This document shows, in pieces, positions 54,417-64,000 of a stretch of DNA of 64,000 nt (position 1 is the stretch's first letter; each line of letters begins with the position of its first letter). This DNA comes from Myxocyprinus asiaticus (Eukaryota; Chordata; Actinopteri; Cypriniformes; Catostomidae). The stretch is taken from contig NC_059347.1 in assembly GCF_019703515.2 (NCBI RefSeq), positions 20,482,001 to 20,546,000 of the forward strand, written 5' to 3'. The notes beneath the pieces are model-generated. The model had not been told where the DNA came from, ran no database searches, and was given only the letters and a program-made list of their open reading frames with translations. A program made the position numbers and the translations under genes.

Positions 54417-55519
54417 AAGCTCTTGAAAAAATTAAGAGACCATAGCAAAATTATCAGTTTCTCTGGATTTAGGCCTAGGTATGTGCTTGAGTAAAATGAA
54501 AATTTTTTGCTTGATCCTTTAAAGTACTGACAACATTTCTCCCAAATTCCAAATACAAATATTGTCATTTAGAGCATTTATGTGCAGAAAATGACAACTG
54601 GTCAGAATAACAAAAAAGCTGCAGTGTTTCAGACCTCGAATAATGCAAAGAAAACAAGTTCATATTCATTTTTAAATAACACAATACTCATTTTTTTTAA
54701 CTTAGGAAGAGTTCAGAAATCAATATTTGGTGGAATAACCCTGATTTTCAATCACAGCTTTCATGCGTCTTGGCATGCTCTCTACCAGCCTTTCACATTG
54801 CTGTTGGGTGACTTTATGCCACTCCTGGTACAAAAATTCATGCAGCTCGGCTTTGTTTGATGGCTTGTGGCCATCCATCTTCCTCTTGATTACATTTCAG
54901 AGGTTTTCAATGGGGTTCAGGTCTGGAGATTGGCTGGCCATGACAGGGTCTTGATCCGGTGGTCCTCCATCCACACCTTGATTGACCTGGCTGTGTGGCA
55001 TGGAGTATTGTCCTGCTGAAAAACCAATCCTCAGAGTTGGGGAACATTGTCTGAGCAGAAGGAAGCAAGTTTTCTTCCAGGATAACTTTGTACGTGGCTT
55101 GATTCATGGGTCCTTCACAAAGATGAATCTGCCCGATTCCAGCTTTGCTGAAGAACCCCCAGATCATCACGATCCTCCACCAAATTTCACAGTGGGTGCA
55201 AGACACTGTGACTTGAAGGCCTCTCCAGATCTCCATCTAACCATTAGACGACCAGATGGAGGATATATGATGATCTGGGGGTGCTTCAGCAAGGCTGGAA
55301 TCAGGCAGATTTGTCTTTGTGAAGGATGCATGAATCAAGCCACATACAAGGTTATCCTTTTATTATATTATATTTTTATTTGGAATTTGGGAGAAATGTT
55401 GTCAGTACTTTATAGAATCAATCAAAACTGTTCATTTTACTCAAACATATACCTATAAATAGTAATTCCAGAGAAACTGATAATTTGGAAGTGGTCTCTT
55501 AATTTTTTTTCCAGAGCTG
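54416..55519 (-). mobile_element. fold-back, non-autonomous Tc1-like element
   Basis: Terminal inverted repeats of about 140-150 bp run from AGCTCTTGAAAAAATTAAG at the left and end TTAATTTTTTTTCCAGAGCTG at the right, with TA (55520-55521) after the right end. The left TA is obscured by the adjoining microsatellite. The left two thirds (about 54720-55250) is a minus-strand transposase remnant with, on its coding strand, MIWGFFSKAGI, NQATYKVILEENLLPSAQ and, after decay, the region of the SPDLNPIENL motif (about 54900). From 55258 to 55357 the same transposase segment appears again in the opposite orientation. The element is 1.1 kb and cannot encode a transposase. Confidence 0.85.
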
Positions 55520-55529
55520 TATATATAAG

Positions 55530-55720
55530 AATACTTTACAATAAGTTTCCATTTGTTAACATTAGTTAATGCATTAGGGATCATAAACAAACAATGAACA
55601 ATTTATTTAATTTTTACAGCATTTCTTAATCTTAGTTAATGTTAGTAAATAAAAATACAATTGTTCAATGTTAGTTCATGTTCATAGTGCAGTAGTGCAT
55701 TTCTTTAGAGTTAATTTACA
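55530..55720. mobile_element. AACATTAGTTAATGCATTAG-type palindromic repeat
   Basis: Phrases ACTTTACAATAAGTTTCC, TTGTTAACATTAGTTAATGC and the inverted AATGTTAGTTCATGTTCATAG are those of a common cyprinid non-coding DNA repeat. It begins next to the Tc1-like element. 55721-56400 is AT-rich with no recognised gene. Confidence 0.6.
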
Positions 55721-56400
55721 TGATTCTCAATGTCAATTCTTATAACTATAACAGTCAATATTTTTATTTTATTTAAATCAGCATTAATTAAAGCCAGTCA
55801 AAAAAATGCTACCATGATTCATTTTTAAAGTATAAAAGTTTAAAACATTTTAAATAATTTGTCACATCACAGTATTTAAAATACAGCTTTATATATTTAT
55901 TTATTTACATATTTATGTATTATGGCAATGAGAATTTAGGCGGAAATGGTTCCAATTTTGTATGCTAATAAGCTTCATTTAAAGCTAAATATATTTGTCA
56001 AGCAAAATATATTTCTTATTTCTTTCTTTAAATTTTGGGGTGAAATATGACATGTTCTTGACAGATTTGGGTAAATTCACCTATGTATTTGTACAGCATG
56101 CTTTCATATTAGTATTCCTTTTCACCTTAGTACTGCGATTCTATATTAAAGGCTGGTATGAATATGTCTACAAAAGGCTCCACAAAACCTCACAAGCATC
56201 AATTATTAAAATTCTGTTAATGCAATAAAGGTACAGTGCTCTGGATATAGGATTCTTGTCTGTACTTGGCCGGTTTCCTGCTTCTTGTTGTTCCACCGGA
56301 TGAATTGCTTCTGAATAAGCATATTGTTCTCTTCAATGATAAGCTGGAAGTGGGCTGACTATGGTCCACTGCCATTAAATTTTTTCACTTAAGACTGAAA

Positions 56401-56442
56401 GTGACGAGGAGGAGGGCCCGGCCACGCCCTCCTACTCGTCAC
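56401..56442. repeat. GC-rich hairpin with 17-bp arms
   Basis: GTGACGAGGAGGAGGGC (56401-56417) and its inverted partner (56426-56442) differ at one base, with an 8-base loop. Strikingly GC-rich for this AT-rich part of the window. Possibly the edge of a degraded retroelement. Confidence 0.85.
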
Positions 56443-57460
56443 ACTTATGTTATCATCAAATGTTATCCGTCGAAAGTAAGTTAAAAAGGATGTCTGGTAA
56501 ATTCAAATGGGTAAACATATGAAAAAGAATGACTTCATAGTACTAAACAACAATGCATGACACACTTCTACACATCATTTCTTTTCATTATTAATCATTG
56601 TATTAAAGGAGTAAAACTAAAGGCAATGGTGGAAGGGTCACGGTACTGGTTCATTCTCATTGTTCTCAAGAATGTACTTGCCATTGTTACGATCATCCAC
56701 TAATTTGAGGGCCAAGTGGCACTCTCCTGAAGTCATTTGTCATTGTGGAATCCTTAGAGCCACTGCCGATTCTTTTTAACATTTGTTGTTGAAACCCAAG
56801 GTGCATTTAAGTATGTGTCATATGTTTGTCATTAATTTAATTTGCACTGTTATGGGGATGCCAGCTGTCTGGTATTGGTTTCTCTAGTAGTGTTTAGTCT
56901 TTAGAGTAAAAATATAACACTTTAAAGTAGAGCTGTCAGTTTAACGCATTAATTCAGTGCGATTGATTTCATAAAATATAATGCATAAACAATTAATGCA
57001 ATTAATAATGTCCTTGGACTGTAATAATATGTGTTCCTACCATCGGAGCAATTCAAGCTTGAAGAACCACCTGTTTTCTGCATGGGGCAGTGAGCAAACC
57101 TCCAGCCGTTTAGACAACACGCAACTGTATAGACAACAAACCACACTTAAGCTTGCTTGACGCTAGCAACAGAAAAACATAAAGATGCGTTCTTGTGTTC
57201 AAACACAACTCTCACTTTCGAGATGTGCTTTTCTTGTACTTTACAGATGACATTGTTCTTGTTTATGTGTCTATCTGCAGTAAGATTCAATAAGATCAGA
57301 CTAGTCGAGAATATATAGTGCAACAGAGTATCTGTTAAAGGGGTCATGACCTACTCTTTTATTTATTTTTATTTTTTAATTTTTTTTTTATTATCTTTCC
57401 TGAGGTCCACGTATAATGTTAATATATTTTTTTGCAAAAGAAAAGTCATAATTTATATAC
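56443..57460. other. intergenic sequence with one repeat edge
   Basis: GAGCTGTCAGTTTAACGCATT, followed by AATTCAGTGCGATTGATTTC (56932-56980), looks like the left end of a widespread fish DNA repeat. I cannot find its right end. No genes are seen. Confidence 0.35.
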
Positions 57461-57465
57461 ATACA

Positions 57466-57800
57466 CTGGTGCCCAAAAGTTTGGAATAATGTACAGATTT
57501 TGCACTTATGGAAAGAAATTGGTACTTTTATTCACCAAAGTGGCATTCAGCTGATCACAATGTATAGTCAGGACATTAATAATGTGAAAAATTACTATTA
57601 CAATTTGAAAAAATGTTCAGAACTTCTTAAACTACTTCAAAGAGTTCTCATCAAAAAATCCTCCATGTGCAGCAATGACTCCTTTGCAGATCTTTGGCAT
57701 TCTAGCTGTCAGTTTGTCCAGATACTCATGTGACATTTCACCCCACATTTCCTGTAGCACTTGTCATAGATGTGGCTGTCTTGTCGGGCACTTCACACAC
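57466..57800 (-). mobile_element. Tc1-like element, truncated
   Basis: The end CACTGGTGCCCAAAAGTTTGG follows TA. Inside, read on the minus strand, are remnants of a transposase C-terminus (about 57640-57800: a C-terminal K-G region, then a region with the pattern YLDKLTARMPKICKGVIAAH). The element is cut off near 57800, so more than 1 kb is missing. It belongs to yet another Tc1 family. Confidence 0.6.
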
Positions 57801-58084
57801 ACCTTACAGTCTAGCTGATCCCACAATCAGTGTTTCTTTGCCCACTCTAACCTTTTATTTTTGTTTTTCTGTTTCAAAAGTGGCTTTTTCTTTGTAAGTA
57901 ATTTACTACATTCAGCATGAAATAAAACATTGCAGGAGTGAAGGAAGCAGTAAACTCCCAGCTGGTACGTCTTCCCCATGGTGGATTGTGGGCAATTAAC
58001 TGTTGTCGAGTGCACATCAAATGTACTCTCGAAATTAGAGTGCACTGTGGATAAGAATGAGTAAACAAAAGTAGGGAACGAGTG

Positions 58085-58210
58085 GCCCACTCAGAATTCA
58101 GACACTCCTACAAAATGGCGGACACTCAGAATAGTGCACTATATAGTGGATTGGGGGCGGTTTCAGACACAGCACGTGTTCCACGAACGGGGTTGGTGCC
58201 CTACGCACTA
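58085..58210. repeat. short CACTATATAGTG-type repeat
   Basis: AAAATGGCGGACACTCAGAATAG, TGCACTATATAGTGGATTGG and TTTCAGACACAGCACG are phrases of a common cyprinid dispersed repeat. It is non-coding. 58211-58490 shows nothing. Confidence 0.5.
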
Positions 58211-58494
58211 GGCTGCGTACTCTGCATTTAGAGAAAGGTGGTACTGCTGTACAAAACTAATGATCTAAATCTTTCGACACTGAAAACTGTAACTACACTG
58301 AAATAAGAATCGTAGAACTTTAAAAGCTATGAAATAGCAAAAGTAGTCACATGATCTTGATTTGTTTATATTTCAGCATTATATATAATGTCCTTGTGGG
58401 ACATTTTCACGTTTTCACTGTAATAATTACTAGAAGTGTTTCCAAACCTCTCTTCTTATTGATAAATTCATCCAGACCTGACAAGAGCACTTAA

Positions 58495-59374
58495 AGGGAT
58501 AGTTCACCCAAAAATTTAAATTCTCATTATTTACTCACCCTCATGCCACCCCAGATGTGTATGACTTTCTTTCATCTGCTGAACTCAAATGAAGATTTTT
58601 AGAAGAATCTTTCAGCTCTGTAGGTCCATACAATGCGAATGGATGGCAACATTTTAAAGCTAAACAAAATCACATAAGTCAGCATAAAAGTAATCCATAA
58701 GACTCCAGTGGTTAAATCAGTATCTTCAGCAGTGATGTGATAGGTGTGGATGAGAAACAGAGGCTGTGTCTCGTTTGGAAGCATGCGTCCTCCGGAGGTC
58801 GCATTTGTCGGCCGCATACGTCATCGAGGCTGTCTCGTTTCATTCTTTCATTGTGAATGCAAAAAAGGTTAACAATTGTATAAATGTAAGTGCATATACA
58901 TAAAAGGCATTGACAATAGATACAAAATAAGAAAAAGAAAGACAAAAAAAATAAAATAATTAAACGAGACAGCCTCGATGACGTATGCGGCCGACAAATG
59001 CGAACTCCGGAGGACGCAGCCTTCCAAACGAGACACAGCCAGAGAAACAGATCACCTTCACATTCTTCTTGTGTTGTTGGTGATGGGCAGGGAGAAAAAT
59101 GTCTAGCAAAAAATGACAAATATTGATCTGTTTCTCACCCACACCTATCATATCACTTCTGAAGATATGGATTTAACCACTGGAGTCTTATGGATTACTT
59201 TTATGCTGCCTTTATGTGCTTTTTGGAGCATAAAAATTTTGGCCTACAGAGCTAAAATATTCTTCTAAAAATATTAATTTGTGTTCTGCAGATGAAAGGA
59301 AGTCATACATGTCTGGGATGGCATAAGGGTGAGTAATTGATGAGAGAATTTTCATTATTGGGTGAACTATACCT
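58495..59374. mobile_element. palindromic TTAA MITE carrying a nested insertion
   Basis: It begins AGGGATAGTTCACCCAAAAAT after TTAA (58491-58494) and ends GGTGAACTATACCT before TTAA (59375-59378). A 280-bp element (58762-59041) interrupts the motif GATGAGAAACAGATCACC. Without it the MITE is about 590 bp, the same size as the copy at 41578-42161. It is non-coding; the frame at 58712-59119 spans the junction and is fortuitous. Confidence 0.92.
58762..59041. mobile_element. 280-bp MITE with about 85-bp TIRs and 10-bp TSD, Mutator-like
   Basis: The arms begin GGCTGTGTCTCGTTTGGAAG at the left and end CTTCCAAACGAGACACAGCC at the right and are nearly perfect inverted repeats (58762 to about 58846, and about 58959 to 59040). 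The flanks are the perfect 10-bp direct repeat GAGAAACAGA (58752-58761 and 59042-59051). Long TIRs and a 9-10 bp duplication point to the Mutator (MULE) superfamily. The centre is A-rich and non-coding. Confidence 0.88.
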
Positions 59375-59378
59375 TTAA

Positions 59379-59660
59379 AGTGATAGCTCAGCCATAATTT
59401 AATATTCTGTCATCATTTCCCAACCCTCATGTTGTTCCAAACCCGTGTGACTCTTTGTATCATGTGGAACAAAGATGTTAGACAGAATGTTAGGGACTGA
59501 CAGTCTCGGTCACCATTCACTTTCAAAATATGGAGAGAAAAAACATTCACTGAAAGTAAATAGAAACATTCTGTCTAATGTCTCTTTATTGTGTTGCATG
59601 GAAGAAAGAAAGTCATATGGGTTTGGAACAACATGATGGTGAATGATGACAGAATTTCCA
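59379..59660. mobile_element. palindromic MITE abutting the previous one
   Basis: It begins AGTGATAGCTCAGCCATAATT directly after the TTAA that closes the preceding element, then CATCATTTCCCAACCCTCATG. The right half has GGTTTGGAACAACATGATGG and ends at AGAATTTCCATT, followed by an (AAT)n tract at 59662-59680, so the terminus is lost. It is non-coding. Confidence 0.65.
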
Positions 59661-59744
59661 TTAATAATAATAATAATAATTCTGTAATACATGTTAATGT
59701 GTATTATGTAATGGAATATTGGGGAGTTAATGTCTATTATGTCA

Positions 59745-59930
59745 TTTGTGAAAGTAACGAGTTACTCACTACTTCAGTACTCTTTTAATTGGATACTTTC
59801 TTACTCTTACTCAAGTAATTATTTATGTTAGTACTTTTACTTCTACTTGAGTAATTGTTTTTTTTTTTAAGTAATTGTACTTTTACTTGAGTACACTTTT
59901 TGGCTACTCTACCCACCTCTGGACATTTTT
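59745..59930. repeat. ACTTTTACTTGAGTA-type repeat
   Basis: AAGTAACGAGTTACTCACTAC, TACTTTTACTTCTACTTGAG, and ACTTGAGTACACTTTTTGGCTACTCTACCC in two pieces are phrases of a common fish DNA repeat, probably hAT-related. It is non-coding. Confidence 0.5.
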
Positions 59931-59934
59931 TACC

Positions 59935-60265
59935 TAATATTGACCTTGAAATGAAAATTTGCTGATAATTTACTCGCCCTCAGGCCATCCAAGATATATC
60001 TGAGTTTTTTTCTTCATCAAAACAGAATTTAAGATTTTTAGGATTTCATTTCAGGCCTCCTCCTTTAAACAATGCAAGTGAATGTACTCCATTTTTTGAC
60101 GGTCCAAAATGCATATTTAGGGTGCATCAAAATAATCCACACGACTCCAGTCGACAAATAAATTTCTTCTGAACCCAAACGATTGATTATTTTTAGAAAC
60201 AAAACAGTACTTATATACTTTTTAACTACAAATGTTCACTTCTGTACATCTCTGTGACGTGCGCT
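59935..60265. mobile_element. left half of another MITE subfamily
   Basis: AATGAAAATTTGCTGATAATTT, then ACTCGCCCTCAGGCCATCC, then AATAATCCACACGACTCCAG and TTTCTTCTGAACCCAAACG mark a subfamily with different internal sequence from 41578-42161. Its right half is missing. Confidence 0.5.
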
Positions 60266-60279
60266 CCTATACTATTACT

Positions 60280-61438
60280 ATATAACATTTTTTAGAAGAA
60301 TATTTCAGCTCTGTATGTCCATTTAATGCAAGTGAATGTGGCCAGAACTCTGAAAATCCAAAAATCACATAAAGGCAGCAGAAAATTAACCCATAAGACT
60401 CCAGTGGTTCAATCTATATCTTCAGAAGTGATATGATAGATGTGGGTGAGAAACAGACCAATATTTAAAGGAATATTCTGGGTTCAATACAAGTTAAGCT
60501 CAAGCATTAACATGACAGCATTTGTGGCATAATATTGATTACCACAAAAATTTACTTTGACTCGTCCCTCCTTTAAGAAAAAAAAAAAAAGAAGCAAAAA
60601 TCTGTGTTCCAGTGAGGCACTTACAATGAATGGGGGCCAATTTTTGAACGTTGAAATACTCACTTTTTCAAAAGTATAGCCACAAGACATAAAGGATATG
60701 CATATAAACATGATTTTAGTGTGAAAAAATCGCTTACTAACCTTTTCTGTGTAAAGTTATAGCCAATTTTACAACTTCGTTTCCATGATGATGTAACGTC
60801 AACAAACCCTAAAATGTCTGTAAAAATTACAATTTAAACAACTTTACAGCTCAAATAATACATGAGTTTTACAAGAAGAATTAATGTAAGTGCTTTTATA
60901 AAATTATAAGCTTTACATTTCTGCCTTTAAACCCTCCAAAAATTGCTAAATTAATTTTTGCGGTAATCAACATTATGCCACAAATGCTGTCGAGTGAGCT
61001 TAACTTGTATTGAACCTGGAACATTTGTTTTAAATCCTTTTTACTATTAATATCCACTTTTTACCAGCAGGTGGCGATGTGCATGAAGATGCAAATTTCC
61101 ACACAAAAAAAAAGAAAAAAAAAAAAAATTGAAGGTGGAGATTTATAGTAATTAAAAAAAAGGACTTAAATATTGATCTTTTTCTCACCAACACCTATCA
61201 TATAGCTTCAGAAGACATTTATTAAACCACTGGATTCTTATGGATTACTTTTATACTGTCCCTTTTGGACTGTCTGAGATCTGGTCTCCATTCACTTGTA
61301 TTGGATGGACCAACTGAGCTGAGATATTTTTTTTTAATCTTTGTTTTCTGCAGAAGAAAGAAAGTCATACACATCTGGGATTGCATGAGCCTGAGCAAAT
61401 GATGAGGTAATTTTCATTTTTTTGGGTGAACTATCCCT
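60280..61438. mobile_element. TTAA MITE interrupted by a second TTAA element
   Basis: Left part: AGAAGAATATTTCAGCTCTG to AGAAACAGACCAATA. Right part: TTTTTACTATTAATATCC to GGTGAACTATCCCT, followed by TTAA (61439-61442). The left terminus is missing. The interruption at TTTAA is the element 60469-61029. It is non-coding. The sequence from 61443 to 62599 has no gene or clear element. Confidence 0.75.
60469..61029. mobile_element. 561-bp GGAATATTC-ended TTAA element, nested
   Basis: It begins AGGAATATTCTGGGTTCAAT after TTAA (60465-60468) and ends GAACCTGGAACATTTGTT before TTAA (61030-61033). The halves are inverted complements (ATGACAGCATTTGTGGCATA against ATGCCACAAATGCTGTCGAG). It is the sister of the outer element at 39336-42190, and, unlike that copy, is uninterrupted. 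It is non-coding. Confidence 0.88.
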
Positions 61439-62599
61439 TTAAGTAAACAAATCATTTTCGTTCACTTATATTGTTTTGGTGGTTGAAGACAAATCAGTTA
61501 AGTCAGTGATTCAATGACTCACTCAAAACAAAAGATGCTCACCTGCTGGTGTCATGATGTAATCTGCAGAAATTGTCACTGAATGAACAGCCTGATCTCC
61601 AGAAAATTATGTGATGTGCATGGTGACATGTTTGCAAAATAATTGTTACGTATTACAGCATTTATGATGTGAAATGTCCACTGTGTGGTGCTAAAAGTGA
61701 GATAAATATTTTCTAAAACAGATTAGGTTTTTAAGGTTAATGCTGTATTGCAACAAAACCTACCTTTCTACCCTAAACCTTAAATCTAAACCTAACCGAT
61801 AATGTCATAAGCAAATGTGAGATGAAAAACAAAACTGCTGAAACAACCACATCATTTTGTGGTTCTTTCATGACACTTTGGCTTACACAGCAACTCCTGT
61901 GCTCATCAGGACTCATATGCTGTTCCTTTGTATTGCATGAGCAACGCTCTTTAAGTTGAGCTACTGCGCTATTTGATCATGATAGAACAAGCTTTAAATG
62001 TAGCTGGTTATGTAAAGCAAATGTTAAAATGTATTGTGTCGTCACAGTAAAAAGTGTTTTGATGTCATAAGATAGCACTGTGTGAGGAACAGAGTGAAAA
62101 GTATGAACTGATAATCTGCCATTTTACTCGTAAACAATAGTCTTTGTTGTATTATCATCTCTAGTGTTAATTTCATCAGGAAACTGCCACAATACACACA
62201 AGAAGCCACACAAAAAGTTTTCAAAAATGTAAGTAAAGTAATTTGATTATGATACCCGGTTGTGACTGAATCAGTAAATGAAATCAAAATCTCCACCATT
62301 ACTTGAAAAGCTGTGAACACAGATCAGTGGAGTGATACAAATTTTGAAGCGTCCCAGTGCTGTTATACTAAAATCATCATTCAGCACTCTTCACCAATCA
62401 AATTGGAGGACCGGAACTGTTACATGAACAATGGAGTTATCTTGGTTTCGTGTTTCTGGATGCTTGTTAATCACAAATTATTTTTTATCTATTTACACTT
62501 ATTTAAACATGTATATTTATTAAACCCTTGCTAAATCCCCTCTGTTACATAAGGGGAAGATAAATTTGTGTCAGTAGACTATTAAAGCATGATGTGAAA

Positions 62600-64000
62600 G
62601 TTGGACAGGCTATTATATTCAATCTGCCCAGGTGTTGACACTGAAATAGAGCAATTTACAAACCAATTTTCACCTGTAGCCACTGGGGAGCTTGTGAGAG
62701 AAGCGGAGTCAATTGGAATCTACAATAAAAATAACCAAAACCCTTTAGACTATCGGATTAGCAGAGAAGAATTGACAGATGCACTTAAGCAACTGAAACC
62801 CAGAAAGGCATGTGGTTTAGACAACATTAGAACAGAAATGCTGAAGCACAGCCCTGCAGTAATGCAGGAGGCCTTGTTAAAACTGTTCAATCTGGTTCTG
62901 CAAACTGGCTATTTTCCTGACACCTGGAGTATGGGCTTAATACATATTATATAGGAGTGGAGACAAATTCGACCCCAATAACTACCGAGGCACTTGTGTG
63001 AACAGTAATCTGGGGAAGACTTTCTGTTGTATCCTGAACGCCCGGTTACAGGCCTTCCTTACCAAGCACAATGTCTTGAGTAAGAGTCAGATTGGATTCC
63101 TACCAAACCACCGCACCACCGACCACATTCACACGCTACACACGATAGTAACCAGCACGTTCATCAAAAAAGCAAAGGCAAAATTTATGCATGTTTTGTT
63201 GATTTAAAAAAAGCATTTGATTCCATTTGGCACGATGGTCTATATTATAAAATTCTACAATCCAGCACTGGGGGTAAAATGTACGACACTATCAAATCTA
63301 TGTATTCGGACAACAGGTGCGGAGTAAAAATTGACAATAAATGAACAGAATTCTTCACTCAAGGGCGTGGAGTGAGACAGGGCTGCAGTTTGTGTCCAAC
63401 TCTGTTCAACTTTTACATTAATGATTTAGCAGTGCTACTGGAACAATCTGCAACACCCGGTCTTACTCTAAATAATTCTGAAGTTAAATTTCTTGTCTGT
63501 GCAGATGATCTGGTGCTGCTGTCAGCTACTGCACAAGGACTACTGTCAGAACTGAGCCCTGACAGTCAATTTGAAAGAAACTAAAATTATGATCTTCCAG
63601 AAAAGAGCCAGATTACAGCAAACCAGGTACACATTCACTCTGGGGAACAATGCAATAGGACACACCCTACACTACGACTACCTCAGTCTAAAAATCAGTG
63701 CTTCAGGGGGTTTTGTTCTGGCAGTGAATGCACTAAAAGAGAAAGCTTGAAGAGCATTCTATGCCAAATAGACATTCCTGTAACAATTTGGAGTAAAATC
63801 TTTGATTGTATTATTATGCCTATTGCTCTGTACGGATGTGAGGTTTGGGGTCCACTCTGTCTGGCAGATTACTCTAGATGCGACAAACACCCCATAGAAT
63901 CCCTGCATGCAGAATTCTATAGAAACATATTAAGAGTTCAGAGAAGAACACCTACTAGTGCATGCAAGGTGAAGTAGGCAGATACCCCCTAATTATACAT
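62600..64000 (+). pseudogene. LINE reverse transcriptase (second family), broken, runs off the edge
   Basis: Plus-strand pieces in shifting frames give a non-LTR reverse transcriptase: REELTDALKQLKPRKACGLD (about 62765-62825), then TEMLKHSPAVMQ, DTWSMGLI, a YRGTCVNSNLGKTFCCILNA-type segment (about 62985-63040), KSQIGFLPNHRTTDHIHTLH, VDLKKAFDSIWHDGL in the third frame (about 63198-63243, first catalytic Asp), GVRQGCSLCPTLFNFYINDL (about 63368-63430), FLVCADDLVLLSA (the Y-A-D-D box as C-A-D-D, about 63490), and the C-terminal IALYGCEVWGP near 63820. Stops lie at 62953 and 63340 among others. The clade is distinct from the L2-like copy at 45-48 kb and I do not name it. Confidence 0.85.

Noticed and set aside
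54208..54568. Open frames reading long Tyr-Ile or Thr-His repeats on both strands
   Set aside because: These are translations of the TA/CA microsatellite.
58712..59119. 135-codon minus-strand open frame
   Set aside because: It runs across the junctions of a MITE nested in another MITE, so the frame is an accident of the insertion.

Overview
The window looks like nuclear DNA of a teleost fish, most likely a cyprinid. The grounds are AT-rich sequence, GT-AG introns, vertebrate Notch exons, and dense Tc1/mariner, hAT, TTAA-flanked MITE and LINE copies of the kinds that fill cyprinid genomes. The species cannot be named from the sequence alone.

The only host gene I can support is the 5' end of a notch1 gene on the minus strand. 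Exon 1 (33074-33131, start codon and signal peptide), exon 2 (32006-32078), exon 3 (5118-5380) and exon 4 (3081-3419) splice in one frame with consensus GT-AG junctions. They encode the signal peptide, EGF repeats 1-5 and the start of EGF 6. The rest of the gene lies beyond the left edge. The N-terminus does not resemble what I recall of zebrafish notch1a, so notch1b is the likely paralogue, by inference. Intron 2 is 26.6 kb and holds most of the mobile DNA on the gene side.

Region by region. 1-3080 is intron 4, with two Tc1-like remnants. 3420-5117 is intron 3, with a hAT-like insertion. 5381-32005 is intron 2: a Tc1-like element (6543-8113), a LINE 3' fragment (about 11885-12830), a 3.4-kb hAT-like element (20210-23566), an older DNA element split by a Sleeping Beauty-type Tc1 copy (27868-29453), and several repeat-free blocks that may be regulatory. 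33132-33560 is the notch1 5' region. 33560-64000 is about 30 kb of upstream intergenic DNA with no recognisable host gene. It holds a dead L2/CR1-like LINE (about 45095-48090), many TTAA-flanked palindromic MITEs (some nested three deep), a hAT element with a perfect 8-bp target-site duplication, a fold-back Tc1 derivative and a second LINE running off the right edge.

The points most worth following are a SOX/ETS motif cluster about 15.3 kb upstream of the notch1 start codon (48250-48620), the datable nested insertions (39336-42190, 58495-59374, 60280-61438, 51290-52530), the fold-back transposase segment at 55080-55357, and lost O-glycosylation sequons in Notch EGF 2 and EGF 5. I found no rRNA, tRNA, CRISPR array, or viral or toxin gene.
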